NCBI GenBank assembly: GCA_964384215.1
Contig: CAYLLB010000006.1
Location: 1-64,000, forward strand
DNA from: JAJFUV01 sp964384215
Lineage (GTDB): Bacteria; Acidobacteriota; Terriglobia; Bryobacterales; Bryobacteraceae
Length of the DNA stretch: 64,000 bases
Reading direction: 5' to 3'
The notes below the pieces were generated by a model that ran no database searches, had not been told where the DNA came from, and worked only from the letters and a program-made list of their open reading frames with translations. This document shows, piece by piece, positions 25,134 through 33,519 of this stretch; position 1 is the stretch's first letter, and the number at the start of each line of letters is the position of its first letter. The translations under genes and the position numbers were made by a program.

Positions 25134-26638
25134 GGCGGTTGAAGGCCCTGGGGCGGCTGTTGCTAACGTTGGCTCGCGAGCTTTCGGACGAGAATGCCTA
25201 CCACCGTCACCTAGCCGCGCACGGGCTCGCCGACTCAGGGGAAGAATACCGCAAGTTCGCCGAACACTACCTCCGCGCCAAGTACATGCGCGCCAAGTGC
25301 TGCGGCTTGGCGCTGGCGGCGCTCCTGGTGAGTGCCGTCCCCAGGCTGGCCGCCGCCGGGCCGCAACCGCTGCCGTCGCTCCGCGAGCGTGACGCCATCG
25401 AGCGGCAATGGCTGCGCACCCGGCTGGACCAGGTTCTACCGGAACTCATGCGCAAGCACGGCATCGATATGTGGCTGGTGGCGTGCCGCGAGCACAACGA
25501 GGACCCGGTATTCTTTTCGCTGGCGGCTCCTACCTCTTTCACCGCCCGCCGCAGGACCATCCTGCTCTTCTTCGACCGGCCAGGACAAGGCGGACTCGAA
25601 CGGCTTGCTCTCGGCGGAGGATCGCAGGGAGGCCTCTACCGGGTTTACCGCGATCCTCAGTCGCCGGACCGTGAGCTTGGCGGCCAGGCGCAGTGGGATT
25701 TGCTGCGGAAACTTGTCGCCGAGCGCAACCCGCGGCGGATCGGAATCAACATTTCCGAGACGCACGCCTTTGCCGACGGTCTTTCGGCCACTGAACGGGA
25801 CCTGCTGGAAACCGCGCTCGGACCGGAGTATATGCGGCGCGTAGTGCGCGCCGAAGACCTGGCCGTCGAGTACTTGGAAGTGCGGCTGCCCGAGATGCTG
25901 CCGGTTTACACAAACCTGATGGCCACGGCGCACGAACTGATGCGCCGCGCGCTTTCGCGGGAGGTCATCACGCCGGGAAAGACTACCACTGAGGACGTGG
26001 TCTGGTGGTTGCGTGACCGCACCGCCGAGTTGAAGGCTTCCGTCTGGTTCCAGCCCGATCTGCACGTCCAACGGCGGCAGAAATCCGGCGTGAGTTTCGT
26101 TGCCGATGATGCGGCAGTGGTCATCCAACCCGGAGACCTACTGCACCTGGATTTTGGCCTCAGCGCTTTCCGCCTGAACACGGATACGCAACAGATGGCC
26201 TACGTGCCGCGGCAAGGCGAGCAGGAGGCGCCCGCGGAACTCCGCCGGGCCCTGGCGCAGGCCCTGCGCCTGCAGGAAATCGTGCGCGAACGCCTCAAAC
26301 CCGGCCACACGGGCAACCAGGTTCTGGCTGAGGCGCGCGCCGCCATGAAGTCGGAAGGCATCGAGGGGGCGGTCTATTCCCATCCCGTGGGAGATCACGG
26401 CCACGCCGCAGGTCCTATCATCGGCCTCTGGGACCGCCAGCAGGCACTGCCGGGACGCGGGGATGCCAAGCTGATCGCATCCACCTGGTTCTCCGTGGAA
26501 CTGGCCGTGCGATCTCGCATCAAAGCCTGGGGCGGCAAGGAAGTTTTCATCGGCCTGGAGGAAGAAGCCGTGCTCGACCGGGATGGCCGCACCGCGTGGG
26601 TCGTCCCGCCTCCTAGTAACTTCCATCTTGTCCAGTAG
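25130..26638 (+). CDS. CstA-associated YbdD-like domain fused in frame to an M24 (Xaa-Pro aminopeptidase-like) protein
   Basis: 502 residues from ATG 25130, which overlaps the cstA stop and follows GGAGG at 25121-25125. Residues 1-58 match the small YbdD/YjiX-type CstA-associated protein (LARELSDENAYHRHLAAHG, EYRKFAEHYLRAKY) including the terminal Cys-Cys (57-58). Instead of a stop codon the frame runs straight on into GLALAALLVSAVPRLAAAG, a signal-peptide h-region, and an M24 domain with its metal ligands (LHLDFG, NTDTQQ, SHPVGDHGHAAGP, FSVEL, GLEEEAVL). The peptidase alone could start at ATG 25286 (residue 53, MRAKCCGLALAALL), giving a 450-residue exported protein, but no ribosome site precedes that ATG. 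Confidence 0.8.
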   Translation: MRRLKALGRLLLTLARELSDENAYHRHLAAHGLADSGEEYRKFAEHYLRAKYMRAKCCGLALAALLVSAVPRLAAAGPQPLPSLRERDAIERQWLRTRLDQVLPELMRKHGIDMWLVACREHNEDPVFFSLAAPTSFTARRRTILLFFDRPGQGGLERLALGGGSQGGLYRVYRDPQSPDRELGGQAQWDLLRKLVAERNPRRIGINISETHAFADGLSATERDLLETALGPEYMRRVVRAEDLAVEYLEVRLPEMLPVYTNLMATAHELMRRALSREVITPGKTTTEDVVWWLRDRTAELKASVWFQPDLHVQRRQKSGVSFVADDAAVVIQPGDLLHLDFGLSAFRLNTDTQQMAYVPRQGEQEAPAELRRALAQALRLQEIVRERLKPGHTGNQVLAEARAAMKSEGIEGAVYSHPVGDHGHAAGPIIGLWDRQQALPGRGDAKLIASTWFSVELAVRSRIKAWGGKEVFIGLEEEAVLDRDGRTAWVVPPPSNFHLVQ

Positions 26639-26676
26639 TTTCCGCAGGGAGAATTGGAAAGAAACGGTGTGAACGC

Positions 26677-26955
26677 TCAGGCGGCGTTGGCCACTGCTAC
26701 CGCAACTGTGGTCGTTTCGCGCCTGGACTGAACGTGCGACAGGTAGGCCCACTCGAACGCCTGGCACATGGGGTGGCATGACGAGTGGCGGTAGATCTCG
26801 AAAAACGCGCCCTGAATAGCGTCGGGAGTCAGGGTGGGACAAATCGTGGCGATCTGCGAGGCAGTCGCGTGGGTGCAGGTCCGGCAGTCCAGCCCTTCGT
26901 TCAGGCAGCTATCAGGACGTATGTCGTTGAGCAGGACATCAATTCGATCGAGCAT
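26677..26955 (-). CDS. Small cysteine-rich protein of unknown function
   Basis: 92 residues, not recognised. Six cysteines (about 17, 24, 27, 39, 60, 64; CLNEGLDCRTCTH and SCHPMCQAFEW) suggest a metal site or disulfides. No signal peptide. GC-rich third codon positions support coding, although no strong ribosome site precedes the ATG. It ends convergent with the peptidase gene. Confidence 0.5.
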   Translation of the reverse strand: MLDRIDVLLNDIRPDSCLNEGLDCRTCTHATASQIATICPTLTPDAIQGAFFEIYRHSSCHPMCQAFEWAYLSHVQSRRETTTVAVAVANAA

Positions 26956-27106
26956 GGCAGCAACGTAAAATGTAAATATAAGGCTGCGTAAGAGTTTTCG
27001 CCACCGTGTAAAGAGGGGAATGGTATATGGTCTTTTGGGGGGAGGTCTATACCCCCCTATGTTGCGGGGAATGATACTAGGCAGGAATAGAACCTTTGGC
27101 GCAGGC
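26956..27106. other. Intergenic region with a G6/C6 hairpin
   Basis: About 150 nt, locally AT-rich, containing a GC hairpin (GGGGGG at 27037-27042 with CCCCCC at 27052-27057). Neither side has a T-run in the right orientation, so it is not a clear terminator for the PspC gene. Confidence 0.3.
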
Positions 27107-27445
27107 CTACGCCGCAGACGTCGGAGAAGCCGATGGTTGCGCCACAGGGGCGGAGTAGTACTGTGTATCCTTCGGCATTGCGATCCAGGCGACGATGTAC
27201 GCGATGAGCCCCAGCCCCGAAACGAAGAAGAGGGTGAGCCAAACGATACGTACTAGAACAACATCCAGGTCCATGTAATGTGCAAAACCGGAGCAAACTC
27301 CGGCTATCTTCTTATCATGCATGCTGCGCACGAGCCGCCTCGCGGCGGCCGGACTCACGGTGCGTTGACGCCCCGTGGCCGCACCGCACTGCGAGCAGAA
27401 GCGGTCCTGATCCCGCAACTTGATACCGCACCTGGTACAAAACAT
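27107..27445 (-). CDS. Zinc-ribbon/PspC-domain membrane protein
   Basis: 112 residues from ATG 27445 (GGAGA upstream). An N-terminal zinc ribbon (FCTRCGIKL, RFCSQCGAAT) is followed by a PspC domain (MHDKKIAGVCSGFAHYMDLD, VRIVWLTLFFVSGLGLIAYIVAWIAMP) with one or two membrane helices. PspC proteins sense envelope stress and regulate phage-shock responses; zinc-ribbon versions are common outside Enterobacteria. No pspA or pspF is adjacent. A longer upstream extension (to 27517) is open but has no ribosome site. Confidence 0.88.
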   Translation of the reverse strand: MFCTRCGIKLRDQDRFCSQCGAATGRQRTVSPAAARRLVRSMHDKKIAGVCSGFAHYMDLDVVLVRIVWLTLFFVSGLGLIAYIVAWIAMPKDTQYYSAPVAQPSASPTSAA

Positions 27446-27509
27446 GAATTGGTCTCCGTTCAATAGAACGCAAAACGGGACCGCAAGGTTCCGCCAACCG
27501 CGCGTCCCA

Positions 27510-27540
27510 TTGGGCAAGCGGCTTCCAGGCGAAGTACAAT
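27510..27540 (+). promoter_or_regulatory. Putative promoter of lactate permease (nearly leaderless)
   Basis: TTGGGC at 27510-27515 and TACAAT at 27535-27540, 19 nt apart. The ATG at 27550 is only 9 nt past the -10 hexamer, so the transcript would start at or within a few bases of the start codon. No Shine-Dalgarno is visible. Confidence 0.4.
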
Positions 27541-27549
27541 AACCAGAAC

Positions 27550-29175
27550 ATGTGGCAACATCATTACGCGCCGGTCGCCGGCAGCATCGGCTGGTCCGCG
27601 TTGCTGGCAGCGTTCCCTATCTTCATCTTGTTGTATTTGCTCGGCGTCAGGCGCACTGCATCCTGGCTGGCCGCCCTGGCTGGGTTGTCGGGCATGGCGG
27701 CGGTCGCAATCCTGGTTTACGGCATGCCTGTGGGGCCGCTCGTGAGCGCCATCAGCTTCGGCGCCGCCTTCGGACTCTTCCCTATCGGCTGGATTATTTT
27801 CTCCGCCATTCTGCTGTACAGGATCACGGTCGAGACGGGCAAGTTCGAGGTTATCAAGGACTCCATCGGTGGTCTCTCCCAGGATCGCCGGATTCAGGCC
27901 CTGCTGATCGCGTTCGCGTTCGGTGCCTTCATTGAAGGCGCTTCGGGTTTCGGCGCGCCGGTAGCCGTGGCCGCGGCCATGCTGACCGGTTTGGGTTTCT
28001 CGCCGTTCTATGCGGCCGGAATCTGCCTGCTGGCGAACACGGCGCCCGTGGCCTTCGGCTCCATAGGTACCCCGATTCTGGTGTTGGGCGGCATAACAGG
28101 GCTGCCGGTTGAGCGCCTGAGCGCGGGCGTAGGCCGCATCTGCGCTCCCATCTCACTCTGCATCCCGGCTTACCTCATCCTGGTGATGGGAGGCTGGAAA
28201 GCCCTGCGCGGCGTGCTGCCGGCGGCCGCAATCTGCGGGTCGGCCTTCGCCGGTGTGCAGTTCGCTGTGTCAAACTACGTCGGGCCGCAGCTTACGGACC
28301 TTCTTAGTTCGCTGGCTGCCATGTTCTCGTTGGTCGTGCTGCTGCTCGTCTGGAAGCCCAAGGACCAATTCCGCCTCGAAGGGAATTGCACGGAGGATCA
28401 CCAGAGGCGGCACATTCCGCGCCGGGAATTGGCCACCGCCTGGACGCCGTATGCGCTGCTGGTAGCCTTGGTTCTGTTGTGGGGCTTGCCGTCGGTCCGG
28501 CCCGCACTCGAAACCGTCACGGCGAACATCCCCTGGCCGGGTCTGCACAACGTAGTCGTGCATGTACCGCCGGCCACCGCGCGACCTGAGCCTTATGCGG
28601 CTGTTTTCAAGTTCAACTGGCTGGCGGCGCCGGGCACCGCCTGCCTCATGGCATGCATCATCGCGGCCATGTTCTTGCGGATCTCTCCTGCCCGGTTCGG
28701 CAAGATCGCCCTGAACACAGCCAAGCAGCTTCTGCTGCCGGAGTTGACGATCGTGTTGGTGCTGGCGCTCGCATTTCTGATGAACTACTGTGGCGCCGCG
28801 GTCACCCTCGGACTGGCGTTCGCGGCCACTGGCACGCTGTTTCCGTTCTTCAGCTCGATGCTGGGCTGGCTGGGCGTGTTTCTAACCGGGTCCGACACCT
28901 CTGCTAACGCCTTGTTCGGCAAGCTTCAGGTAGTGACCGCCGGCCGGCTCGGTTTGAATCCGGTCTTGATGGCTGCGGCCAACTCCGGAGGTGGCGTGAT
29001 GGGCAAGATGATCAGCTTGCAGAGCATTGCCGTGGCGGTGGCGGCCACCGGCATGCACTCCCAGGAGGAAGGGCGGCTGTTCCGCTTCACGCTCCGCCAC
29101 AGTGTGTTGTTGGGGAGCCTCATCGGCCTTGTCACGGTTTTTTACGCTTATGTTGCCCCGGTTCTCGCTCCTTAA
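27550..29175 (+). CDS. lctP: L-lactate permease family transporter
   Basis: 541 residues, about 13 membrane helices. LctP-family motifs: AFAFGAFIEGASGFGAPVAV, ANTAPVAFGSIGTPIL, FLTGSDTSANALFGKLQ, and AAANSGGGVMGKMISLQSI. It imports lactate or glycolate with protons across the inner membrane. It is transcribed alone, ~0.9 kb after the cstA operon, with an independent promoter. A short hairpin (GGTGAT 29215-29220 / ATCACC 29234-29239) follows the stop. Confidence 0.94.
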   Translation: MWQHHYAPVAGSIGWSALLAAFPIFILLYLLGVRRTASWLAALAGLSGMAAVAILVYGMPVGPLVSAISFGAAFGLFPIGWIIFSAILLYRITVETGKFEVIKDSIGGLSQDRRIQALLIAFAFGAFIEGASGFGAPVAVAAAMLTGLGFSPFYAAGICLLANTAPVAFGSIGTPILVLGGITGLPVERLSAGVGRICAPISLCIPAYLILVMGGWKALRGVLPAAAICGSAFAGVQFAVSNYVGPQLTDLLSSLAAMFSLVVLLLVWKPKDQFRLEGNCTEDHQRRHIPRRELATAWTPYALLVALVLLWGLPSVRPALETVTANIPWPGLHNVVVHVPPATARPEPYAAVFKFNWLAAPGTACLMACIIAAMFLRISPARFGKIALNTAKQLLLPELTIVLVLALAFLMNYCGAAVTLGLAFAATGTLFPFFSSMLGWLGVFLTGSDTSANALFGKLQVVTAGRLGLNPVLMAAANSGGGVMGKMISLQSIAVAVAATGMHSQEEGRLFRFTLRHSVLLGSLIGLVTVFYAYVAPVLAP

Positions 29176-29284
29176 AGACCCTGGTAGCCGGCATTGGGGC
29201 ATTTCACCCAGGATGGTGATATCACGCAGTGTCATCACCCTAACCGTGCGCGAAATCGCCCGTAAGTCAGTGGAAATGAACTAC

Positions 29285-29314
29285 TGGACACTTGGCACGG
29301 AATGTGCATATAAT
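29285..29314 (+). promoter_or_regulatory. Strong sigma-70-like promoter overlapping a sigma-54-like element
   Basis: TGGACA (29285-29290, 5/6) and TATAAT (29309-29314, 6/6) are 18 nt apart, close to consensus. Inside the spacer, TTGGCACGGAATGTGCA (29292-29308) matches the sigma-54 -24/-12 pattern with the correct GG-GC distance and one deviation. Both predict starts near 29319-29321. No gene starts within 2 kb downstream on this strand, pointing to a non-coding transcript. Confidence 0.6.
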
Positions 29315-29319
29315 ATGGA

Positions 29320-29430
29320 CAACATAAGTCGTCATTGACTTATTAGCATCCCCGGCGACGAGGCCCAGCTCGTCGCCAGCCCCTCTGAGTGAAGCCCCAG
29401 GTTCCCAGACCTGGGGCTTCTTCTTTCTGT
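29320..29430 (+). ncRNA. Candidate small RNA: three hairpins ending in an intrinsic terminator
   Basis: Starting ~6 nt after the promoter, about 105-110 nt fold into three consecutive perfect stem-loops, each with a 6-nt loop: 7 bp (29324-29330 with 29337-29343), 9 bp (29354-29362 with 29369-29377) and 12 bp (29391-29402 with 29409-29420). The last is followed by TTCTTTCT. Loops 2 and 3 are GCCCAG and TCCCAG. The interval contains no plausible gene; a 7-codon ATG frame at 29315 would lie upstream of the predicted start. The alternative is an extended 3' end of lctP. Confidence 0.6.
29391..29428 (+). terminator. Intrinsic terminator
   Basis: A perfect 12-bp stem GAAGCCCCAGGT / ACCTGGGGCTTC with loop TCCCAG, then TTCTTTCT. 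The T-rich tail lies on the plus-strand side only, so it terminates rightward transcription (candidate RNA and any lctP read-through), not the GH89 gene. Confidence 0.8.
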
Positions 29431-29487
29431 AGACAGTTTTCCCTCGGCAAACACGGATGTGAGGCGGCCGCATTGAACCGCAGTATG

Positions 29488-31917
29488 CTACCTGGCGGGG
29501 CTCGACGTAGGCAGGGCCGGGAGAAGCTCCTGTACAAGACGGCTCAGCGCGCTCAGCGCATGGCTCAACTCTGCCGGCCCGCGGGCCTGTTTCGGGGCCA
29601 TAGAGGCCAGCGGCGTGGCATAGAAGCGGTCCCGATGTTGCTGGGACATGCCCTTGAACTCCTCGGGCCGGCGCCATGGAGAACGGTCCCCGGCATCCAT
29701 CCGCGCAAGCACCCAATCCCAATAGGACCGCAGTTCGGCCGGATAGAGATGCCGCACCAGCTCGTAATGGTGGCTGCGGCAGTAGTCGTTCTCAGCGTTC
29801 GACTTGAGGGTTTGCTCGGAATGGGGGTTTAGCCCGGGCTCGGTGCCGCCGATAGCGGTGGCGCGCTCCAGACGCCTCAGGGAAGCGTACATCGAAAACT
29901 CGTCCGCCGAGCCGGTGATGTCGCCCAGCGAGTGCAACAGTCTCTGGCTCAACCCGGCCAGTCTTCGCACTCTGTCCGCCCCTCCGCCTCCGGTACGCCA
30001 CTGCTCCATTTCGAGCGCGCCACCTAGCATGGTTACCAGCAGCGCACGGCTGGCCGCCGTCCGGGCCATGTCGAGGGCGTCACGCCGCCAGAGTTCGTCA
30101 CCGTAATTGTCCGGGGCAAGCCGGGCGAGCTCGTCCAGCAGCGGACGAACACTGTCCATGCTGGGGCGTATCCGCTGATACTCGGTCTTCAAATCCTCGA
30201 CCCGCTTGGGTGTAAGTTCGATAAACGCCGAACTGGTCAGGACGCGGAAATGCGGCTCCTGGAAGGTCATGGCGCGTATACCACGCTCGGTCCAGTTTGC
30301 CGTCTGAGACACGTCGAGGAAGCGCGGCCAAAGACGTTCCATTTCACCACGCAGAGCACCCTGGTAACGGGTCCGGCAGTACCGCGCCGTGGCCGAGGCA
30401 GCGTCCAGCTTGTCCGGCTTCCAACTGTTGTCTCCCAGGTACTCGAGCATGAACGTGTCGTTGTGGGAGATCTCGGACCATTGAACCAGGCCGAGGCATT
30501 TTTCATCGCGGGCGGCGTCGGCCAAGCGGGAGGCCAGAAGCGAATAATCCTCATGGGAGTCCGAATGCTTCGCGAAGCCATGGAATATCCCGAAGATCCA
30601 GGGGAACTGGCCGTAAAGCCCCCAGTCGCGGAAAGTGGCGCGCCCGACCAGGTCGGCGGTGTAGTCCATCACGATGCTGCGGCGCGGATCCAGTTCCTTC
30701 AGGAAACGGTTCACATCTTCGTTCTTCCACCAGCCATAGAAATCCCACCCGGCGAATATGAGCGGGACGTCAGGGTAATGCTCGCGGATCATCTGCTGCG
30801 TCTTGCGGTAGACATAGAGCTTGCGCTGCAAGTTCTCTTCGGCGCTGGATCCGAACATGCGCTCTGCCATGCCGATGGTGTGGAACAGGCGCGGAGGTCC
30901 ACCGGCGTATTCGCGGATGTGAGTTTCCGTGAGTTTCCAGTAAGCATCCCACGTCTCCTGGTGTTCAACGTCCCAGATGGCGGCGGTACTCAGCTTGTAA
31001 CCGCTTTTCTGATCAGACGTTACAGGGAACCCAGGGTGGCTCTTGTAGAACGAAGACGGGGTGTGGGAATACCAGTGCGTGATGGTCCCGGCGTCCTCGG
31101 GATGCAGCAGGCCCCGGTCGTTGGCGTACTTCAGCACGGCGCGGCGGAGTTCTCCGCGGTATTTCAAAGACCAGAACGAGGTCCGGTCGTTGAAGCTGCG
31201 GTCCTCCGCGTCGGGATCGACTCCGTCGGTGGGAGGATAGCTAACCTGGCCGGGAAAGGCCCGCTGAAACAGATCGTCGATGCCGGTGCGGAGCATAAAG
31301 AGGTTGAAGCGCTTCTTCAACACCCAGTCGATTTCCTTCTTCCAGTCCTCCAGGTCCCAGTGCTCGGCCTGAAACCGGTGCAGGCCGCGGTGCGCGAAAT
31401 AGCGCAGCCCGCGGTACTCGAATCGGGGCACCTCAAGCACATCAAGGCCTGCAATGGCAATATCCGAGGCGCGCGGGACCACGTCGCCGTCCCAGAAGTA
31501 CTCCACCCCAGCCTGCCGGCGGAAGAAGTCATAAACCGCGTAGATCGTCGAGCGTCCGCAGCCACCGGCGAGGATGAGAAGCGTGCGGCCCTGGTCGGGG
31601 ATGGATAGCATCCGGTAACCGTCTCCGCCGTACTGAATTCCCAACGACGGAACGACGCGGCGGCGAACCAGATCATGCACGAACGACTGTACGGCATCTG
31701 AACCAATCAGTACGGCGTCTCCATCAGGCAGCTTGCCGTCGGTTGCAAGCCGCGGCTTGACGCCCGTGACCTTGTTCCAATAATCGGCAAAGGCCTCGGC
31801 GGCGATCCGGTAGGCGGGTTCGCCCACCTGCGGCGCGACCACGGAGATCTGCCGGTTACCAGCCATTGCGCAGGCGGAGAGCAGGATCAGCAAAGCGAAG
31901 AAGGCACGGGCGCGCAT
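29488..31917 (-). CDS. GH89 alpha-N-acetylglucosaminidase-like enzyme
   Basis: 809 residues with a signal peptide (MRARAFFALLILLSACAMA; the Cys could make it a lipoprotein). It follows the NAGLU layout: an N-terminal alpha/beta domain (about 22-165), a TIM barrel (about 165-530; FEYRGLRYFAHRG, HWDLEDWKKEIDWVLKKRFN, PPRLFHTIGMAERMFG, IFAGWDFYGWW) and an alpha-helical C-terminal domain (about 540-800). NAGLU enzymes remove terminal alpha-linked GlcNAc from glycans such as heparan sulfate or mucins. The match is distant, so linkage preference is uncertain. It is co-transcribed with the GH20 gene upstream (2-nt gap). Confidence 0.8.
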   Translation of the reverse strand: MRARAFFALLILLSACAMAGNRQISVVAPQVGEPAYRIAAEAFADYWNKVTGVKPRLATDGKLPDGDAVLIGSDAVQSFVHDLVRRRVVPSLGIQYGGDGYRMLSIPDQGRTLLILAGGCGRSTIYAVYDFFRRQAGVEYFWDGDVVPRASDIAIAGLDVLEVPRFEYRGLRYFAHRGLHRFQAEHWDLEDWKKEIDWVLKKRFNLFMLRTGIDDLFQRAFPGQVSYPPTDGVDPDAEDRSFNDRTSFWSLKYRGELRRAVLKYANDRGLLHPEDAGTITHWYSHTPSSFYKSHPGFPVTSDQKSGYKLSTAAIWDVEHQETWDAYWKLTETHIREYAGGPPRLFHTIGMAERMFGSSAEENLQRKLYVYRKTQQMIREHYPDVPLIFAGWDFYGWWKNEDVNRFLKELDPRRSIVMDYTADLVGRATFRDWGLYGQFPWIFGIFHGFAKHSDSHEDYSLLASRLADAARDEKCLGLVQWSEISHNDTFMLEYLGDNSWKPDKLDAASATARYCRTRYQGALRGEMERLWPRFLDVSQTANWTERGIRAMTFQEPHFRVLTSSAFIELTPKRVEDLKTEYQRIRPSMDSVRPLLDELARLAPDNYGDELWRRDALDMARTAASRALLVTMLGGALEMEQWRTGGGGADRVRRLAGLSQRLLHSLGDITGSADEFSMYASLRRLERATAIGGTEPGLNPHSEQTLKSNAENDYCRSHHYELVRHLYPAELRSYWDWVLARMDAGDRSPWRRPEEFKGMSQQHRDRFYATPLASMAPKQARGPAELSHALSALSRLVQELLPALPTSSPAR

Positions 31918-31919
31918 GG

Positions 31920-33500
31920 CTATTTGGTCCCCCTTTTCGCCGGCGCGGAGGCCTCGGCGGCTGACAGTGTTTTTTCAAGCTTGGGCAAATTGACGATGGG
32001 TAACACGCGGACGGACCGCACGTAATCCTCGAAGGGAATCGTGTCCAGGTCGAAACCCGGCGCCGTCCAGGCCAGGATTCCGGCTTCGCCGACACTCGGC
32101 AAAGTAACGTCGAGCGAATCCCAAGTCGTTTGGAGCAGGCCCATGGCATTCAGCCGCTTGGCCGTGTTCAGCAGCGACACGGTGTTCTTGCGCGACTTCC
32201 AGGGCGAAACCAGAACCGGGAAGCCCCGGTCCTGAAAGTACTTCGTGACGGGCCACTCGCGCGTCTCGTCGTAGTTCCAGGCATCCATGATCACGTCTTT
32301 GGGGAGATCGTCGAGAACCAGGTGGCTGTTGAGCGGAGGAACGCTGCCGGCCGGCGAGAGGCGACCCAATTGCGGATGATCGCGCTGGATGAACATGTCG
32401 TGCCAGGCGATGACGCGAATGTGGCGCTCGGCAAAGTACCCGTAAAGCTTCTTGAGATGTCCTTCGAGCGTAGCGCGCGGATCCGCGCCCCGGCATTTGT
32501 CGCTGGTCATCAGCCCGCGATGTCCCCATGCTTCGTCAAGTCCGATATGGAAATACTTGGGATTGCCAAACAGCTCGATCAACTCCGCGTAACGGTCGAA
32601 GAGCTGGCCGTAAATCGCTGGATTGGTGAGGCAGAACGACCAGCCGTCCTCCTCGTACAGTGGCTTGAACTGGGGGAACCGGTCGAGCACCACGTGTTGC
32701 GACGACCGGCTGCGCATGCCGCTGGCGTGACCCCAGGAGTTCAGCATGGGGATCATTTCCATGTGGAGGGCTTTGCCGAGATCGATCAGCGGCTTCAACT
32801 GCGCGGGCGTGTACGTGTTTTCGTAAGCGGTTTCCGGGTGGCTGGCCGAGCGCAGCGAAGCCCACGGTTCAATCACGATGGCGTTGTACTTGTACCGGGC
32901 GGCCACCAGGATTGCCTGCCGAACGCCTTCCAGTTCGGTGTTCGGGAAGATGCAGATGTGAACGCCGCGGAAGCCGAGTTGCGGGTAATCCACTACGCGC
33001 GCGCCCTCGACTTGGGCGCTGTTTCCGGCCTTGCCGTCGCGCACCAACTGCAGCAATGTCTGCGCGGCGTAGAGCAACCCGCGGGGAGTCCGGGCTACCA
33101 GCGCCGCCCGCTGACCGTTCACATCCAGCAGGTAGGCTTCGTCACCCGGAGCCTGGTTGAAGCTGTCCGCGAGTTTGTTGCCGGCAAGAAGCGCCTTGCC
33201 GCGCGCGCTGGAGGTGAGCGCGAGTTCGATGCGGGCTCGGGCAACCGGCGCCGGGCGAAGCGTCACGCCGTGGAGACGGCGCATTTCCGCCGCGAGAACC
33301 CGAGCGACCTGCGTTTCCTCAGGTGTAACAGCGGCAATGGGGACCGGCGGGATGAGCGGCAGGCTCGCGCCGGTCCACTCGATGCTCCTCGGCGGCGGGG
33401 TCAGCAACGGTTTGTCCTGGGCGGTGGCCCCCTGCGCGGCAGTAGCCGCCCAAACCAGCCCAATCAGCGCAACTGCTTTCCACTTCCTCTGTACACTCAT
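31920..33500 (-). CDS. GH20-family beta-N-acetylhexosaminidase-like enzyme
   Basis: 526 residues from ATG 33500, preceded by AGAGG. Signal peptide, GH20b domain (about 40-155; GLLYAAQTLLQLVRDG) and a TIM barrel (RGVHICIFPNTELEGVR, HMEMIPMLNSWGHASGM, YFHIGLDEAWG with the catalytic Asp-Glu, VIAWHDMF). It probably releases terminal beta-linked GlcNAc or GalNAc outside the cytoplasm. The loop after the barrel strand differs from the GH20 at 7649, so the two are not recent duplicates. It forms an operon with GH89, complementary for beta- and alpha-linked hexosamines. A LysR gene is divergent, 66 nt away. Confidence 0.85.
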   Translation of the reverse strand: MSVQRKWKAVALIGLVWAATAAQGATAQDKPLLTPPPRSIEWTGASLPLIPPVPIAAVTPEETQVARVLAAEMRRLHGVTLRPAPVARARIELALTSSARGKALLAGNKLADSFNQAPGDEAYLLDVNGQRAALVARTPRGLLYAAQTLLQLVRDGKAGNSAQVEGARVVDYPQLGFRGVHICIFPNTELEGVRQAILVAARYKYNAIVIEPWASLRSASHPETAYENTYTPAQLKPLIDLGKALHMEMIPMLNSWGHASGMRSRSSQHVVLDRFPQFKPLYEEDGWSFCLTNPAIYGQLFDRYAELIELFGNPKYFHIGLDEAWGHRGLMTSDKCRGADPRATLEGHLKKLYGYFAERHIRVIAWHDMFIQRDHPQLGRLSPAGSVPPLNSHLVLDDLPKDVIMDAWNYDETREWPVTKYFQDRGFPVLVSPWKSRKNTVSLLNTAKRLNAMGLLQTTWDSLDVTLPSVGEAGILAWTAPGFDLDTIPFEDYVRSVRVLPIVNLPKLEKTLSAAEASAPAKRGTK

Positions 33501-33519
33501 CCGGACACCTCTCACCAAA

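Noticed and set aside
27037..27057. G6/C6 hairpin as terminator of the PspC gene
   Set aside because: On the minus strand the hairpin is followed by AAAAGA, not a T-run.
27446..27549. Possible sigma-54 promoter upstream of the PspC gene (TTGGCGGAACCTTGC on the minus strand)
   Set aside because: The GG-to-GC distance is one base short of the strictly required spacing and the -24 block is degenerate.
29315..29338. Seven-codon ATG frame (MDNISRH) at the candidate RNA
   Set aside because: No ribosome site, and the predicted transcript start is at or downstream of the ATG.
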